Shown here: positions 63,765 to 64,000 of the stretch, piece after piece | Numbering within the stretch: the first letter of the stretch is position 1 | Layout: each line of letters opens with the position of its first letter | From: Chaetoderma sp. LZ-2023a | Taxonomy: Eukaryota; Mollusca; Caudofoveata; Chaetodermatida; Chaetodermatidae | Length of the DNA: 64,000 bases | Reading direction: 5' to 3' | Assembly: GCA_034401795.1 (NCBI GenBank) | Contig: CM067367.1 | Location: 78,623,579-78,687,578, forward strand | Made by a program: the position numbers and the translations under genes | Notes under the pieces: generated by a model | What the model was told of the DNA's origin: nothing | The model's input: the letters and a program-made list of their open reading frames with translations, nothing else | Databases searched by the model: none

Positions 63765-64000
63765 CCAGTTTTAGCTATGAGCCACCCATCTGTGGCTAAG
63801 ATCCGCCCACACTTCGCCTGTATTGGAATTGATCGATCCCTGAACTCACTGAGTCTCATTTTCCAGAACCATATGCGGGTACGGTGTTGAATATTTTGAA
63901 GATAATTTGACTGGATGCTGTTGTTGCATATGGCAGCATGTTTATAGCCATGCACGGCATACAACAACACATAGTTCGTCCTCAATTTAGCGTTCGTGAC
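63765..64000 (+). repeat. Palindrome-bearing repeat, direct, right side of intact cassette
   Basis: AATCCAGTTTTAGCTATGAG, AAGATCCGCCCACACTTCGCC and ATTGATCGATCCCTGAACTC form the flank. The core starts at 63883 (GTGTTGAATATTTTGAAG...TTTGACTGGATGCTGTTGTTGC), but its second arm is deleted after GGCAGCATG. It lies inside the EF-hand intron. Confidence 0.75.

Larger units (their letters stand above)
62565..64000. repeat. EF-hand cassette, intact copy (continues past the window)
   Basis: Homologous to 32918-34480. Shared parts in order: GGTGCCATTTATAGATACGC; an inverted palindrome-bearing repeat (62693-62830); an inner flank with ATTGTATGGCATCACATG; the EF-hand exon; a splice acceptor with upstream intron; and a direct palindrome-bearing repeat (63765 to the edge). 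Confidence 0.85.

Overview
The window looks like repeat-dense, roughly 60% AT intergenic DNA from a metazoan. A marine invertebrate, possibly a mollusc or another lophotrochozoan, is the best guess. The reasons are DIRS-type tyrosine-recombinase retrotransposons, a Ty3/gypsy family, several non-LTR (LINE) families, a tRNA-derived SINE, long microsatellites, and dispersed repeats ending in (CA)n of the kind common in such genomes. The species call is inference. There are no operons, ribosome-binding sites or compact genes.

Only one coding segment looks intact: the terminal exon of a calcium-binding EF-hand protein on the minus strand at 63109-63669. It has a clear splice acceptor and three canonical EF-hand loops. 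The rest of that gene would lie beyond the right edge. A decayed copy of the same exon, with the same splice acceptor and flanks, lies 29.7 kb away at 33482-34003. In both places the exon sits between two copies, in opposite orientation, of a repeat whose core is an imperfect palindrome of about 90 bp. Relatives of that repeat recur on both strands across the window.

Layout. 0.3-0.8 kb: palindrome-bearing repeat. 1.6-4.8 kb: heavily mutated DIRS element (gag, RT, RNase H and downstream domain), split by a 502 bp inverted-repeat element. 9.7-11.0 kb (minus): one reading frame carrying a zinc-finger-like head and a Ser/Thr/Pro/Ala-rich tail, broken by three stops. 13.7-15.3 kb (minus): gypsy integrase pseudogene. 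16.2-20.0 kb: second, better preserved DIRS element (RT, RNase H, tyrosine recombinase) with inverted and direct repeats at its right end. 21.4-28.1 kb: satellite-like arrays, minisatellites, microsatellites and a SINE. 32.9-34.5 kb: EF-hand pseudogene cassette. 35.2-36.8 kb: CR1/L2-type LINE inserted into a palindrome-bearing repeat. 38.1-38.6 kb (minus) and 58.4-59.8 kb (plus): two fragments of one RTE-like LINE family. 46.7-48.9 kb: diverged tandem duplication. 49.6-51.9 kb: a LINE RNase H/zinc-knuckle remnant followed by a second gypsy copy. 54.2-54.5 kb: another LINE tail. 62.6-64.0 kb: the EF-hand exon cassette.

Apart from the EF-hand exon, nothing here shows genes working together. The window is mainly a record of repeated transposon insertion, nesting and decay. 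The most unusual signals are the palindrome-bearing repeat family, its association with the duplicated EF-hand exon, and the many TGACGTCA palindromes in the window.
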